DNA of 64,000 nucleotides, taken from assembly GCA_963848375.1 (NCBI GenBank), contig CAWKDK010000016.1, positions 1 to 64,000 on the forward strand. Direction: 5' to 3'. Origin of the DNA: JAJPJE01 sp963848375 (GTDB taxonomy: Bacteria > Acidobacteriota > Terriglobia > Terriglobales > Acidobacteriaceae). The stretch's first letter is position 1; every line of letters starts with the position of its first letter. A program made the position numbers and the translations under genes. Under the pieces are notes generated by a model. The model was not told where the DNA came from. It ran no database searches and saw only the letters and a list, made by a program, of their open reading frames with translations. Positions 43,220 to 53,271 of this stretch are shown here, in pieces.

Positions 43220-44831
43220 ATGACGATTCACGGGCTTGAGTTGTCGGGAGTTTCCCTGGTTGCGGGGCAAATGCCTGAGGCGGCGCGGGGCGGAATTTCG
43301 CGGGATTAATCCCGTCAGTGGTTCTCCGCTGGAGCCGTTATATTACTCGGCTACCGGCGCAGACATCGAGAATGCGGCTGAGTCTGCGACAAGCGCCTTC
43401 GGAGTATTTTCTGGGCTTTCCGGCAAGCTGCGTGCTACCTTGCTGCGCAGAATTGCCGAGAAACTCGCCGAGCGCGGCAACTCCATCATAGAGCGAGCTA
43501 ATCTGGAAACTGGACTGCCCTTGCCGCGGTTGCAGGGAGAACTTGCACGGACCACGGGCCAGCTGAAACTCTTTGCCGAGGTGCTGGAAGAGGGCTCATG
43601 GGTGAATGCCCGGATCGACGAGGCTGACCGCGCGCGAAAGCCCATCGCGCGTCCGGATGTGCGTTCCATGTTCCGCCCACTCGGACCTGTGGCGGTCTTT
43701 GGCGCGAGTAATTTTCCGCTCGCTTTTTCCGTGGCCGGAGGCGACACGGTGTCGGCCCTTGCGGCCGGAAATCCCGTGATTGTCAAAGCCCACCCCGCAC
43801 ATCCGGGAACCAGTGAATTAGTCGGACAAGCCGTGCAGGAGGCGATCAAGGAAAGTGGGCTGCCCGCCGGAGTGTTCTCTCTTCTTTTCGACGCAGGAAT
43901 CGAGGTGGGTATTTCGCTGGCGAAGCATCCTTTCATCAAGGCAATCGCCTTCACCGGATCCGCGACTGGCGGACAGGCATTGATGCGTCTGGCTTCCGAG
44001 AGACCAGAGCCGATCCCCTGTTTTGCTGAGATGGGTAGCACGAATCCTCTGTTTGTTTTGCCCGGAGCTTTGCGGGAGCGCGGCTCGCAAATTGCGCAAG
44101 GACTTCAAGGATCATTCACGCTCGGTTCCGGTCAATTCTGCACGAAGCCGGGGATGGTATTTGTTCCGCAGGATCACAGTACTGAATTTGTCGACGCTCT
44201 GCGGAACGGCGTCAGTAAGCTTGGCGCGCATGGCATGCTGACGCACGGTATCGCGGGGAAGTACAACAAGTCTATCGAGCAGAGAGTGGCCGACGGAAAA
44301 GCGGAATTGATTACCCACAGCGACGCCGCGATTGAACAGAATTGTGCTGCAGGTCTGCCAACGATCTTCAGTATCTCGTTAGAGGAATTTCTAAAGCATC
44401 CGGATCTGGGCGAGGAAGTCTTCGGACCGACAACACTGCTCGTGCGCTACGGCAGGGAGCACGACCTTTTGAAAGCAGCGCAGGAAATGCACGGCCACCT
44501 GACGGCCACGATTCACGGCACCGAAGAAGATCTTGCGAACGCCCAAGAACTTATTCGCGTGCTTGAAACCAAGGTTGGCCGCATCCTCTTCAATGGCTTT
44601 CCCACAGGCGTTGAGGTCTGCCACGCGATGGTTCACGGAGGCCCATTTCCCGCCACTTCAGACGGTCGCTCAACCTCGGTTGGCACACAAGCCATGTTTC
44701 GATTCGTGCGGCCGATCTGTTATCAGGATTTCCCCGATGCTGCGCTTCCGCCGGAGTTACAGCGATCGAACTCTCTTGGCATCCTGCGATTGGTAAACGG
44801 TGAGTGGACGCGAGGCGGACAAGCCATCTAA
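43220..44831 (+). CDS. 2-oxoglutarate-semialdehyde-type aldehyde dehydrogenase (N-terminal frameshift)
   Basis: The main frame (from about 43295 to 44831) is an ALDH of the KGSADH/2,5-dioxovalerate branch: INPVSGSPLEPLYY, FGASNFPLAFSVAGGDTVSA, GNPVIVKAHPAHPGTSELV, FTGSATGGQALM, catalytic Glu in CFAEMGSTNPLFVL, nucleophile Cys in GSGQFCTKPG. The start MTIHGLELSGVSLVAGQMPE (ATG 43220, GAGGG upstream) is in another frame and shifts near 43295; such a start is typical of this branch. A single-base error or a true mutation is equally possible. It would convert 2-oxoglutarate semialdehyde to 2-oxoglutarate, the last Weimberg step. It converges with the FAH gene, 8 bp away. Confidence 0.82.
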
Positions 44832-44839
44832 CGTCCAAC

Positions 44840-45673
44840 TCATCCGACAAAGTTTTCCAACTTGCCTATTCCGTCGATTCGGATGCTTATTGCGTCACCG
44901 CTTGCGAGGGTGAAGTCGTCGCCGGGAACGATGCCTGTCCCAGTCATCAGGAAGACTCCGTCGGGAAAACTGTTGTCGCGAAACAGAAACTTCGCCAGCT
45001 CAGTCAACTCGCGTTTGAGCTCAACCAGAGACGTGCTGCCCGAGAATGCCACCTTCCCATCGCGCGAGATTTCCAACTGGATCCTTGTCTCGGGGGATGG
45101 CGCCGGCGAAAGCAGAATGCAGGGTCCGATGGCGCAGCTGCCGTCATAAACTTTCGCTTGCGGCAAATAGAGAGGATTCTCTCCTTCAATATCGCGCGAG
45201 CTCATGTCATTGCCAATTGTGTAACCGGCGATCACGCCCTGCGTATTCACAAAGAGAGTTAACTCCGGCTCCGGGACCGACCACTTTGCGTCAGATCGGA
45301 TCCGCACCGGCTTGCCGTGCCCAACGACGCGACGACCTGTCGCCTTGAAAAACAGTTCGGGACGTTCCGCTGCGTAGACACGATCGTAAAAATCTCCGCC
45401 TCCGGCGTCTTTGCTCTCCTCCATTCGTGCTCGCCGGCTGGAGAAATAGGTGACGCCTGCTGCCCACACCTCCTGGCTGACAACTGGGGCAAGAATAGAA
45501 GCAGGATCAAAACCAGTCGGTGCGCCGTTGCGAATTGCCGATCGAGCGCGGCCGTGCAGATCAGGATCGCAAAGCAGTTCATCCCAATCGTGGGGCGAAG
45601 GCAAGGCGGATACCAGATAGAATTGGTCGTTGTCCTCGACGAATGCGCCTTTGTTAGTGCGGTAGAGTTTCAC
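44840..45673 (-). CDS. FAH-family 2-keto-3-deoxy-pentonate dehydratase-like protein
   Basis: 277 residues, ATG 45673. The fumarylacetoacetate-hydrolase fold is clear: VWAAGVTYFSSRRARMEES, YAAERPELFFKATGRRVVG, then metal ligands around SVPEPELTLFV (Glu-x-Glu) and YTIGNDMSSRDIEGENPLYL, KVYDGSCAIGPCILL, and FLMTGTGIVPGDDFTLASGD. In pentose-acid operons this branch (2-keto-3-deoxy-arabinonate/xylonate dehydratase) makes 2-oxoglutarate semialdehyde. Its place directly after a xylonate-type dehydratase and beside an ALDH supports that role over FAH proper. Same operon as the two genes upstream. Confidence 0.85.
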   Translation of the reverse strand: MKLYRTNKGAFVEDNDQFYLVSALPSPHDWDELLCDPDLHGRARSAIRNGAPTGFDPASILAPVVSQEVWAAGVTYFSSRRARMEESKDAGGGDFYDRVYAAERPELFFKATGRRVVGHGKPVRIRSDAKWSVPEPELTLFVNTQGVIAGYTIGNDMSSRDIEGENPLYLPQAKVYDGSCAIGPCILLSPAPSPETRIQLEISRDGKVAFSGSTSLVELKRELTELAKFLFRDNSFPDGVFLMTGTGIVPGDDFTLASGDAISIRIDGIGKLENFVG

Positions 45674-45710
45674 GCAGCCAGGCCTCTTCTTTTCGATTCA
45701 GAATAAACAG

Positions 45711-47702
45711 CTAGTCTCGCTTCTGTGTTGCGGCCCCTCGCTCGAGTTGTTCGAGAATCGCATGCACATCATAAACGCATCCTCCCCATACGCCTCCGGA
45801 AGCCTGGACCAATGCCGCCCACAACCTGGTGTCGTCGGGAAGATCGGGATGGGGCCTGAGATCATGTCGTGGCGCACGTTGGGCCAGACGCAGGCTGCCC
45901 TCTTCGGCGGAAAAACTTTCGTTTCCTTCGCCGACCAGATCGATACTGCCCTGCAGGACGTTGCGATCGATCGCAATTTCTATCGTGTCGCCATCCCGCA
46001 CACGTCCGATCGGACCGCCAGCGAGTGCTTCCGGAGAAATGTGCCCGACACAGGCTCCTGTCGAAACACCACTGAAACGCGCGTCAGTGAGTACGGCTAC
46101 GTGCTTGCAAAATGGAAGTGCCTTCAGCGCCGAGGTGATCTGGTAAATCTCCTGCATGCCGGCGCCGGCCGGTCCACCGCAAATTAATACAATAACGTCG
46201 CCGCTGGAAATGGCCCTCTGCTTGATCGCATCAATGGCGGCACGCTCGGTGACAAAAACGCGCGCCGGTCCCGTGTGGCGATACGTGTTCTGTCTGTCGA
46301 TCAATGAAGGATCAATGGCCGTGCTTTTGATCACGCTTCCCTCGGGCGCGAGATTGCCGGACGGGAAGCAGATGGTCGGAGTCAAGCCACTAGCTCGGGC
46401 GGCGTCCGGTGAGAGGATCACATGGCTTGCATCGATCGAGTCAAGCTCGCGTAACCTCTTCTTCAGCTCGCGACGTCGCTCGCTCTGCTCCCACCAGTTG
46501 AGGTTCTCATCCAAGCTTGCTCCGGTAACAGTGCGAACGTTGCAGTCGAGCAGACCTGCGGTTCGCAGATGGAGCATCACTTCCGGCACCGCGCCTGCGA
46601 GAAATACCTGAACGGTTGCGAAATTGTTCGGCCCATTCGGTAGCGCGTCCACCAACCGTGGAACAGCGCGATTGACCGCGGCCCAATCTGCGGCGGACGG
46701 ACGGGTCAATCCGGCGGCATGCGCGATCGCAGGCACGTGTAACAGGAGATTCGTCGACCCTCCGAACGCGGCGTGCACCACCATGGCGTTGCGGATTGCG
46801 GCATCGGTCAAAATGTCAGCCGTGCCTATTCCAAGTTGGGTCATTCGCAAGATGGCGCGAGCCGAGCGCGCAGCTGCATCAAGCCAAACGGCCTGACCAG
46901 AGGGCGCCAGCGCAGAGTGAGTTAACGAAAGGCCTAGCGCTTCGGCCACGACCTGTGAAGTTGCGGCTGTGCCGAGAAACTGGCAACCACCCCCGGGGGT
47001 TGCACAAGCGCGACATCCGACCTCGGCTGCGTACTCGAGCGTGATCTGATCTTGTGCATATCGTGCTCCGATGGTCTGGACTTTCCCCGCGTCTTCCCCG
47101 TTTTCCGGCAACAGGGTGACTCCGCCCGGCACGAGAATGCTCGGCAAAGAGCCGGATGACGCAAGCGCCATCATCATGGCGGGCAGGCCCTTATCACACG
47201 TAGCAACGCCGATGACACCCTTTCGTGTGGGCAGTGATCGCATCAGCCGCCGCAGCACGATCGCCGCGTCGTTGCGATATGGCAGGGAGTCGAGCATCCC
47301 AGCAGTGCCTTGCGTGCGCCCGTCGCATGGATCGGTGCAAGCACCGGCAAACGGAATCGCTCGATGGCTGCGCAACTCGCGTGCTGCTTCGGCGACGAGC
47401 AGTCCAACTTCCCAATGCCCCGTATGAAACCCGAGTGCGATGGGAGTTCCATCGGGTGCCCGCACTCCCCCGTGCGTGCTCAGAATCAAGTACTCGGGAT
47501 CGAGCACCCGTGACAGCTCCCATCCCATACCTGCATTCTGGCTCAGGCCGAAGAGATTCCCCGACGGTTGCGTCAGCAACATCTCCGCGGCGATGGGCAG
47601 CGAGCCTTCCGGCCCTTTCGCGTGCGTGGATATTTCACTGAGCAGCGATGCATCGCTTTCAAATACCTGTCTTGCGGAAATCGATCCTGTGTGGTCGCTC
47701 AT
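45711..47702 (-). CDS. YjhG/YagF-type D-xylonate dehydratase
   Basis: 663 residues, IlvD/Edd superfamily. The length and motifs fit YjhG/YagF rather than IlvD: NLFGLSQNAGMGW near the start, then cluster and metal ligands in FAGACTDPCDGRTQGTAGML, VATCDKGLPAMMMALAS, VGCRACATPGGGCQFLGTAA; AFGGSTNLLLHVPAIAH; FPSGNLAPEGSVIKSTAID; and DARFSGVSTGACVGHISPEA. The Fe-S enzyme removes water from xylonate (or a related aldonate) to give 2-keto-3-deoxyxylonate. 11 bp after the MFS gene and 37 bp before the FAH gene, so an operon. Sugar specificity is inferred from context. Confidence 0.9.
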   Translation of the reverse strand: MSDHTGSISARQVFESDASLLSEISTHAKGPEGSLPIAAEMLLTQPSGNLFGLSQNAGMGWELSRVLDPEYLILSTHGGVRAPDGTPIALGFHTGHWEVGLLVAEAARELRSHRAIPFAGACTDPCDGRTQGTAGMLDSLPYRNDAAIVLRRLMRSLPTRKGVIGVATCDKGLPAMMMALASSGSLPSILVPGGVTLLPENGEDAGKVQTIGARYAQDQITLEYAAEVGCRACATPGGGCQFLGTAATSQVVAEALGLSLTHSALAPSGQAVWLDAAARSARAILRMTQLGIGTADILTDAAIRNAMVVHAAFGGSTNLLLHVPAIAHAAGLTRPSAADWAAVNRAVPRLVDALPNGPNNFATVQVFLAGAVPEVMLHLRTAGLLDCNVRTVTGASLDENLNWWEQSERRRELKKRLRELDSIDASHVILSPDAARASGLTPTICFPSGNLAPEGSVIKSTAIDPSLIDRQNTYRHTGPARVFVTERAAIDAIKQRAISSGDVIVLICGGPAGAGMQEIYQITSALKALPFCKHVAVLTDARFSGVSTGACVGHISPEALAGGPIGRVRDGDTIEIAIDRNVLQGSIDLVGEGNESFSAEEGSLRLAQRAPRHDLRPHPDLPDDTRLWAALVQASGGVWGGCVYDVHAILEQLERGAATQKRD

Positions 47703-47713
47703 GGTGTTTGTTG

Positions 47714-49039
47714 TTAAGAGTTCGCAGTGCGCCGAACCGTCCCAGCATCTCGCAGGAACAGCATAAGTATCGCGGAAAAGATGAGCGAAAACGACATCAG
47801 CAAGTAACCGGCTCGGGCATTGCCTGTGGTTGCCTGCAGCAAACCGACCAGGTAGCTTCCGAAAAATCCGCCCAGCGCGCCCGAACTATTGACGAACGCG
47901 AGCACCTCGGCGGTGACGTTGCGAGGTAGCCGCTCGGGAATGATGGCGAAGAACGGACCGTACGGCCCATAGATGCCGGCACCGCAAATAACTAGGCAGG
48001 CAAAGGTGAGAGTGAAGCTGCGCTGGGCCAGGAAGAACGAGCCGGTCAGGGCAATACCGGCCATCATTAATAATGGCCAAACCAAAGAGCGACGTTTCTG
48101 GGTTTTGTCGGAAATATGCGAGACGATGAGCATCAGCACAATCGCAGCTAGATAGGGCAGGGCCGAAAGCAATCCCGTCCTTGCCATCGAAAGTTCCGCA
48201 CCTTTGCGCACGATCGTCGGCAACCAGAGGACGAATCCGTAAACGCCCAAACTCCAGCAGAAATACTGAGCTGCAAGTAGAAGCACGTCGGGGCGGAGGA
48301 ATGCTTTATACGCCACTCCCACTGGAGCCAGCTCAATCTGCTCCCGTGTTAATTGGTCTTCCAGCTTTTCCGCCGCTCGTGGATCCAGCCATTTTGTATC
48401 AGATGGACGATCTCGAACTACGACAATCCAAACCACGGCCCATAGGATCGAGGGGATGCCTTCCGCGACAAATGTCGTTTGCCAGCCCAGTTTCTGGATG
48501 AGGTAACCAGTGAGCGGCGACATCAGCAAGAGAGTGACCGGATTGCCAAGCATCAGTATGGCGTTGGCGCGCGAACGCTCAGCCCGAGTGAACCACTGCG
48601 TCAATAGATGGAGCATGACGGGGAACACCAGGCTTTCCGCCACACCAAGGAGAAACCTATCGAGTGCGAGGACCCAGAACTGCCGAATCACGCCGGTGAA
48701 GGTTGCAAAAACTCCCCACAGAATCAGGGTCGCGAATACTACGCGCCGCACACTATATTTTCTGGCCAGGACCGCACCGGGCACTTGGAACATGAAATAG
48801 CCGAGGAAAAATAAGCCCGCGAGGAGGGATGTGTCCTGCCCGGTAATGTGAAGGGTGCTTGCCAGCCCGGCTGCTGCACCGAATCCGAAGTTCGCCCTGT
48901 CTAAATATGCGAGGCTATAAGTGACGAAAATGATGGGCAGCAGATATGTCCAACGCTTGCGCAAGCTCGCTTCCGCGTTGGTATCTGCAGTTGTGTCCGG
49001 CTGGAACTCTTTCTCGGCACGAAATTGTGGTGGGTTCAT
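47714..49039 (-). CDS. MFS transporter, anion:cation symporter type
   Basis: 441 residues, 12 membrane helices. Family marks: FVTYSLAYLDRANFGFGAAA, LLAGLFFLGYFMFQVPGAVL, RFLLGVAESLVFPVMLHLLT, GYLIQKLGWQTTFVAEGIPS, SHISDKTQKRRSLVWPLLMM. The ACS branch (GudP/ExuT/phthalate type) usually carries organic or sugar acids by proton symport. As part of a pentonate operon it is the likely importer of xylonate or a hexuronate. The ATG at 49039 follows the GH127 remnant by 13 bp. Confidence 0.9.
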   Translation of the reverse strand: MNPPQFRAEKEFQPDTTADTNAEASLRKRWTYLLPIIFVTYSLAYLDRANFGFGAAAGLASTLHITGQDTSLLAGLFFLGYFMFQVPGAVLARKYSVRRVVFATLILWGVFATFTGVIRQFWVLALDRFLLGVAESLVFPVMLHLLTQWFTRAERSRANAILMLGNPVTLLLMSPLTGYLIQKLGWQTTFVAEGIPSILWAVVWIVVVRDRPSDTKWLDPRAAEKLEDQLTREQIELAPVGVAYKAFLRPDVLLLAAQYFCWSLGVYGFVLWLPTIVRKGAELSMARTGLLSALPYLAAIVLMLIVSHISDKTQKRRSLVWPLLMMAGIALTGSFFLAQRSFTLTFACLVICGAGIYGPYGPFFAIIPERLPRNVTAEVLAFVNSSGALGGFFGSYLVGLLQATTGNARAGYLLMSFSLIFSAILMLFLRDAGTVRRTANS

Positions 49040-49052
49040 CGTGACATCTGGG

Positions 49053-51092
49053 TCATGACTGGTCAGCTTGCAAATGGCTTACGATTATTACTGCAAACCG
49101 GCCTTCTAGGGAAGCTTCGTTAACTCTTCCCATCAGCTTCGGTTGACCTATCTGTTCGGCATCAACAAGGCTACGGCGCCCGCGGCCTTGGCAAAGATCG
49201 CCAGGAGTTTTGGATGGCCTTGGTCGATACAACAAAAGGAGCTTGGATCTGCGACGTCCGCAGCGCGTCAGATAGGTTGAGTAGCTTTGTTCCTCGATCG
49301 CAAAAAACGGCGCGAACTTTACGTCTCCTATTCTCGATCTGCCGCTGGAGTCGTTCTCAACCGTTAGCACCTGCTTGCGAGTCAGTTGCGGATTCTCCGC
49401 CAAGGCAAACAGTACGAGCGGCCCGCGCATGAGCGCGACTGTATCGGGGTGCTCCCGATCGATCGCTTCGAGTCGCAAAGGCATGGGGAGTGTCAGCTCA
49501 ACCTGATCGCCGTCTTTCCATGTCCGTTCGATTGTCGCAAAGCCGGCGTTGATATTTGGCGCGACAGGTGTGCCGTTCACGAAGATAGAGGCCGGCTCTG
49601 CCCCCGTGTTCGCCCACGACGGAATCCGCAGATGCAATCGAAAGAGGGCAGACCTGCTTGCACGCAACTGGAGATGCACGCGCCCATCATTTGGATAATC
49701 TCCGCTTTGCGTGAGCGACAGTTGGGCCGCATCATCCGTCGTCCATTGAACTCCCGAGGGTAGATAGAGGTTGACGCAGAGTCCTCGCGGATCCCGGAAA
49801 TAGATCATGACGTGATAATCAGCTGCGACCTGCGGAAGTGTTCCTGAACAACATGGCCACCGATCGGGAAAATACGTCTTGCTGCTGCGATTGTTGTAGT
49901 CGGAATAATAGAAGGCGTGCCCGTCAGGTTCCAGGCGTTTGGCGCCCAGCACAGTGTTATAGAGAACGCGCTCCATGCTGTCGCCATAGCAGCCATCACG
50001 CGTGATGCGCAGCAAAAAGCGCGTGAGCTTGAAGTGCGCATAACTGCCACACGGCGTTTCGAATCCACGATGCGTTTCGGTCAGACTCCTATAGAGCGCG
50101 TTGGTATCAGGCGTTACAAATTCTTCGTTGGGACCCCAACCGCCTGTCGCGAAGCTCTGTTCTCCTCGATCGTCTGAAATGCGTTGCGGGCCGCGGCGAG
50201 GTGCTTTTCACTTCCAGTACAGAGGTATGCCTGAATGGCGGAACTGAGCGCGTTGCAGTAGCTGTATGCGTGATGTCCACCCAGTACGTCCTTGCCGGCT
50301 GCGAGTGGGTCGAAAAAAGTATCGTCAATCAAGAATCTCGACGCGAGTGTGCGGTATCGATCGCCTGCTCCCTGCCGCCATGCGAGAAACAAATTTTCCG
50401 GCAGAGTGTACGACTCGTCGTAGTCGACGCCATTTTTCTCGCCAATTGATCTTCGCCACTTAAGTTGCGGTTCTCCGCGATCGAGCGCGCGCGGTGGGAG
50501 ATGCGGTTCCGCGGCAGTGGTTGTAAGGTTCAGCAATTTATAGTCGGCATCGATTCCGCAATACGTGTGTGCGTCGATCAACCCACAGACACATTTGTCA
50601 TAGTTGTACGCCGGAAAGCGACAGTTCGTGTAGAAGCGCCTTGAAATTGCCGGTTCGTAGCCCGTCAGAATCTGCTCTACTTTCGCTCGCGTCCCCTGAT
50701 CGCGATTGACTGCGTAGCCTCGCGAGAGCGCAGAGATCCACTCTCCGAAGCAGTGTGCGGGAGCAAAAGCCATGTCCGCCTGACGGAGTCTTTGCGAGCG
50801 TCACCTCGTCGTACCATCCGCCCATCTCGGGTCCCGGAGCCGGCAGTCCCGCGCGCAGCCGCCACGGTTTCAGCAGGCTGTCGACATTCATTTGCAACAG
50901 CACGGCTTGCGTCTGTTCGAACTGTGCCTGTGCCAAACTCGGCAATAGATGAACATCTCCGTATCCGAATTCCTCGAGCGGGGCCGGGGCTTCTTCGCTT
51001 AACAAATGAGGCAGGGCACAGGCCGCTGCGAGCGAGAACGAAGTGCGCTTCAGGAACGAACGACGAGATATCGTCACGACTGGGTTCTCCAT
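49053..51092 (-). pseudogene. GH127 beta-L-arabinofuranosidase, frameshifted
   Basis: Three pieces read in order on the minus strand. First, a Tat signal and mature start (ISRRSFLKRTSFSLAAACAL, 51092). Second, after a shift near 50770, the barrel middle (AFAPAHCFGEWISALSRGYA, NYDKCVCGLIDAHTYCGIDA, ENLFLAWRQGAGDRY). Third, after a shift near 50130, ATGGWGPNEEF, FETPCGSYAHFKLTRFLLRI, DSMERVLYNTVLGAKRLEPD and the Cys pair WPCCSGTLPQVAADYH. In GH127 a Cys cluster binds Zn and one Cys is the nucleophile. A further shift near 49290 seems to spoil the end. The gene would remove arabinofuranose. Either decayed or mis-sequenced. Confidence 0.8.
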
Positions 51093-51095
51093 ATG

Positions 51096-52802
51096 TCAAC
51101 GCACCGAATGCCGCGCATGCGATGGCGACTCTTTTGAGGAAGAGAACGAGGAGACTTTTCTGATGCTTTCCCCTTCCTTGATTTCATAGATTGCATCCGT
51201 TTCTACGTCTTGAAACTCCTGTGTCTTCCCGCTGGGCCAGCGAACTTCGATCTTCTTCGTCCTCGAGCCGTTACTTAAGCCGAAATGCAGTCGCGAATCG
51301 TTGCTGGAGTTATAGCTGCCGCCGCCACGAACTTCATCGATCTGAGTCATTGTTGGCGTGATTACGGTAACCCGAGCGCCAATCGCCGCTCGGTTACTCT
51401 TCGTCCCGATTAGTCGAAAGAGAATGCGATGGTTCTGGTTGTGAGTCTCGTTCAGAAATAGCGAGGGCGGGCCATTCACGTTGAAGACCACCACTGTCGA
51501 GATTGCCATCATTATTAATGTCGCCGAATGCAGTACCGCGGCGCGACAGCAACGGTCCATCATTCAGTCCAGAAGCTGTAGCGACTTCTGCGAAACTACG
51601 ATCTCCCTGGTTGCTGAACAGCTGAATAGGCTCGGCATAGCGAGCGTCATATGGCAGTGCGTCCATCAGCACGGAAAAGTTTCCATTCGCGGTGAAGATG
51701 TCGGGCCAGCCGTCATTATCGAAGTCGCCGAATCCGACGCCCCACTTAATGGGAACGAAAGTTGGCTTCGAGATGCCAGACTTCTCGGCGACGTCCGTGA
51801 GCTGGCGTTTGCCCTGGTTCCAATAAAGGCTAGCTGGGTGGTTGCCGTATCGCGTCACGACGATGTCCAGTTTGCCGTCACGATCAAAGTCGCCGAAGTC
51901 AGCAGCCATGTTGCCGTAGAGTTCACCATTCGGCCCGAGCCCGGTGCCTGAGAGGACGCCAACCTCTTCGAACGTGCCATCCTGCTTGTTGCGATACAGA
52001 AAGTTCCAGCCCGAATCGTTGGTGACAAAAAGATCGGGCCAGCCATCGTCGTCGTAGTCTCCCCACACCACGCCCATGCCGTGCAGTTTGTAGGGATCAT
52101 TGAGTCCGGCCTTTGCCGAGACTTCTTCGAAAGTGCCATCGCCACGGCTGCGAAAGAGCAGATCGCTCTCACCATCCATGTGATCTGGTACTTCCACGAG
52201 CACGCCCTTGTAGCTGAACGAAAGCTCGGGATCGGGTAAATGGTGTAGGTCTGTAGAAACATATCGCGCTACGAACAAATCAACGTTGCCGTCACGATCG
52301 TAATCAGCCCACGCTGCTCCCATACTGAAGCTACCGGCCTTCAGACCCGCTTTCTCAGTGACGTCTTCAAACTTGCAGCCCTCAAGGTTGCGATAGAGCA
52401 CATTGTGGCCGTAGCCAGTCACATACAAGTCAGGAAGGCCGTCGTTGTCAAAATCCGCGACCGCGAGACCTGTAGCTCAGCCGCGCGTGTTCAGTCCCGC
52501 GGATTTGGTAACGTCAGTAAAATGCAGCGTCGGCGAATATGATCCTGCTGATAGAGCGTAACCATCGGCTCGCCGCGCTTCAGATATGCCTCAAGCGTAG
52601 AGTCAGTCACCACGGCGATGTCGAGTTTGCCATCGTTGTCGCAATCGAAGAGTGCGATGCCACCTCCAGCCATTGTCTCAACCACGTAACGACGTTTCGC
52701 CGTGGAATGGGGCATGATGGGCAGGCTCAGCGGAATGATCGACACTACCTCATGGACTGCGGAGGAACACGAAGGAGCGAAAGAAGAGATAGAACTCCAC
52801 AA
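51096..52802 (-). pseudogene. CRTAC1/ASPIC-type FG-GAP repeat protein, broken
   Basis: Fragments in order: KRRYVVETMAGGGIALFDCD (from about 52720), then after a shift SPTLHFTDVTKSAGLNTRG, a TGA exactly where the family has Trp, then ATGLAVADFDNDGLPDLYVT. A run of FG-GAP/VCBS calcium-binding blades follows (ADYDRDGNVDLFVARY, GDYDDDGWPDLFVTND, GDFDRDGKLDIVVTRY, GDFDNDGWPDIFTANG). After another shift near 51490 comes the ASPIC/UnbV end (ARVTVITPTMTQIDEVRGGG, EVRWPSGKTQEFQDVETDAI). One nonsense codon and at least two shifts. The family is extracellular, of unclear role. Confidence 0.8.
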
Positions 52803-53134
52803 AACACAGCTGCGTCCATTGATTCGCGATGCGAATCTCTACCACATTTCAGAGCGTCCCGACGGGATTGGCTGGGACGGGGATGGAATACTACGAGGTC
52901 CTGCAACACCGCGGAGTGGTGTACGCATTTCGTGGTTCCACGGAGAAGGAAGGCGAGCACGCCTTTGTGCTCCAAGGCTTAAATCGTGAATCCCGCTACC
53001 AACTAAGATTTCACGATCACTACGCGGCGGACAGAATCGCCATGGGCAGCGATCTCATGAAGGATGGTCTGCACGTGCAGCTCCCAATTGCAAACAGCTC
53101 GGAACTCATCTTCCTGGATGAGGTAGCTCGCTAA
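52702..53134 (+). pseudogene. Alpha-galactosidase-like C-terminal fragment
   Basis: Two frames join near 52890: IELHKTQLRPLIRDANLYHI, SERPDGIGWDG, then MEYYEVLQHRGVVYAFRGST, FVLQGLNRESRYQLRF, SSELIFLDEVAR. This resembles the end of the catalytic domain and the beta-sandwich of GH36/GH27-type galactosidases. Everything before DTTSWTAEEH (about 52735) is missing, and the other side of that point is the start of the CRTAC-like gene on the opposite strand. So this is a truncated, frameshifted remnant at a rearrangement junction. Confidence 0.6.
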
Positions 53135-53205
53135 ACGGCGGACAACTTAGAGTTCATAGCACGCCAAATCAATTCCTTGATGCGCATTATGTGCCCGCAA
53201 TGCGC

Positions 53206-53245
53206 AACGGCGAGCAACACATTTCGCGATGTCCCACTCGCCGTT
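53206..53245. terminator. Inverted repeat, possible terminator
   Basis: AACGGCGAG pairs with CTCGCCGTT over a 22-nt loop. It is 27 bp beyond the stop of the minus-strand DUF3011 gene and 70 bp after the plus-strand fragment. No strong T-run. Confidence 0.45.
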
Positions 53246-53271
53246 CTTCGATTCCAGTGAATATGACTGAA

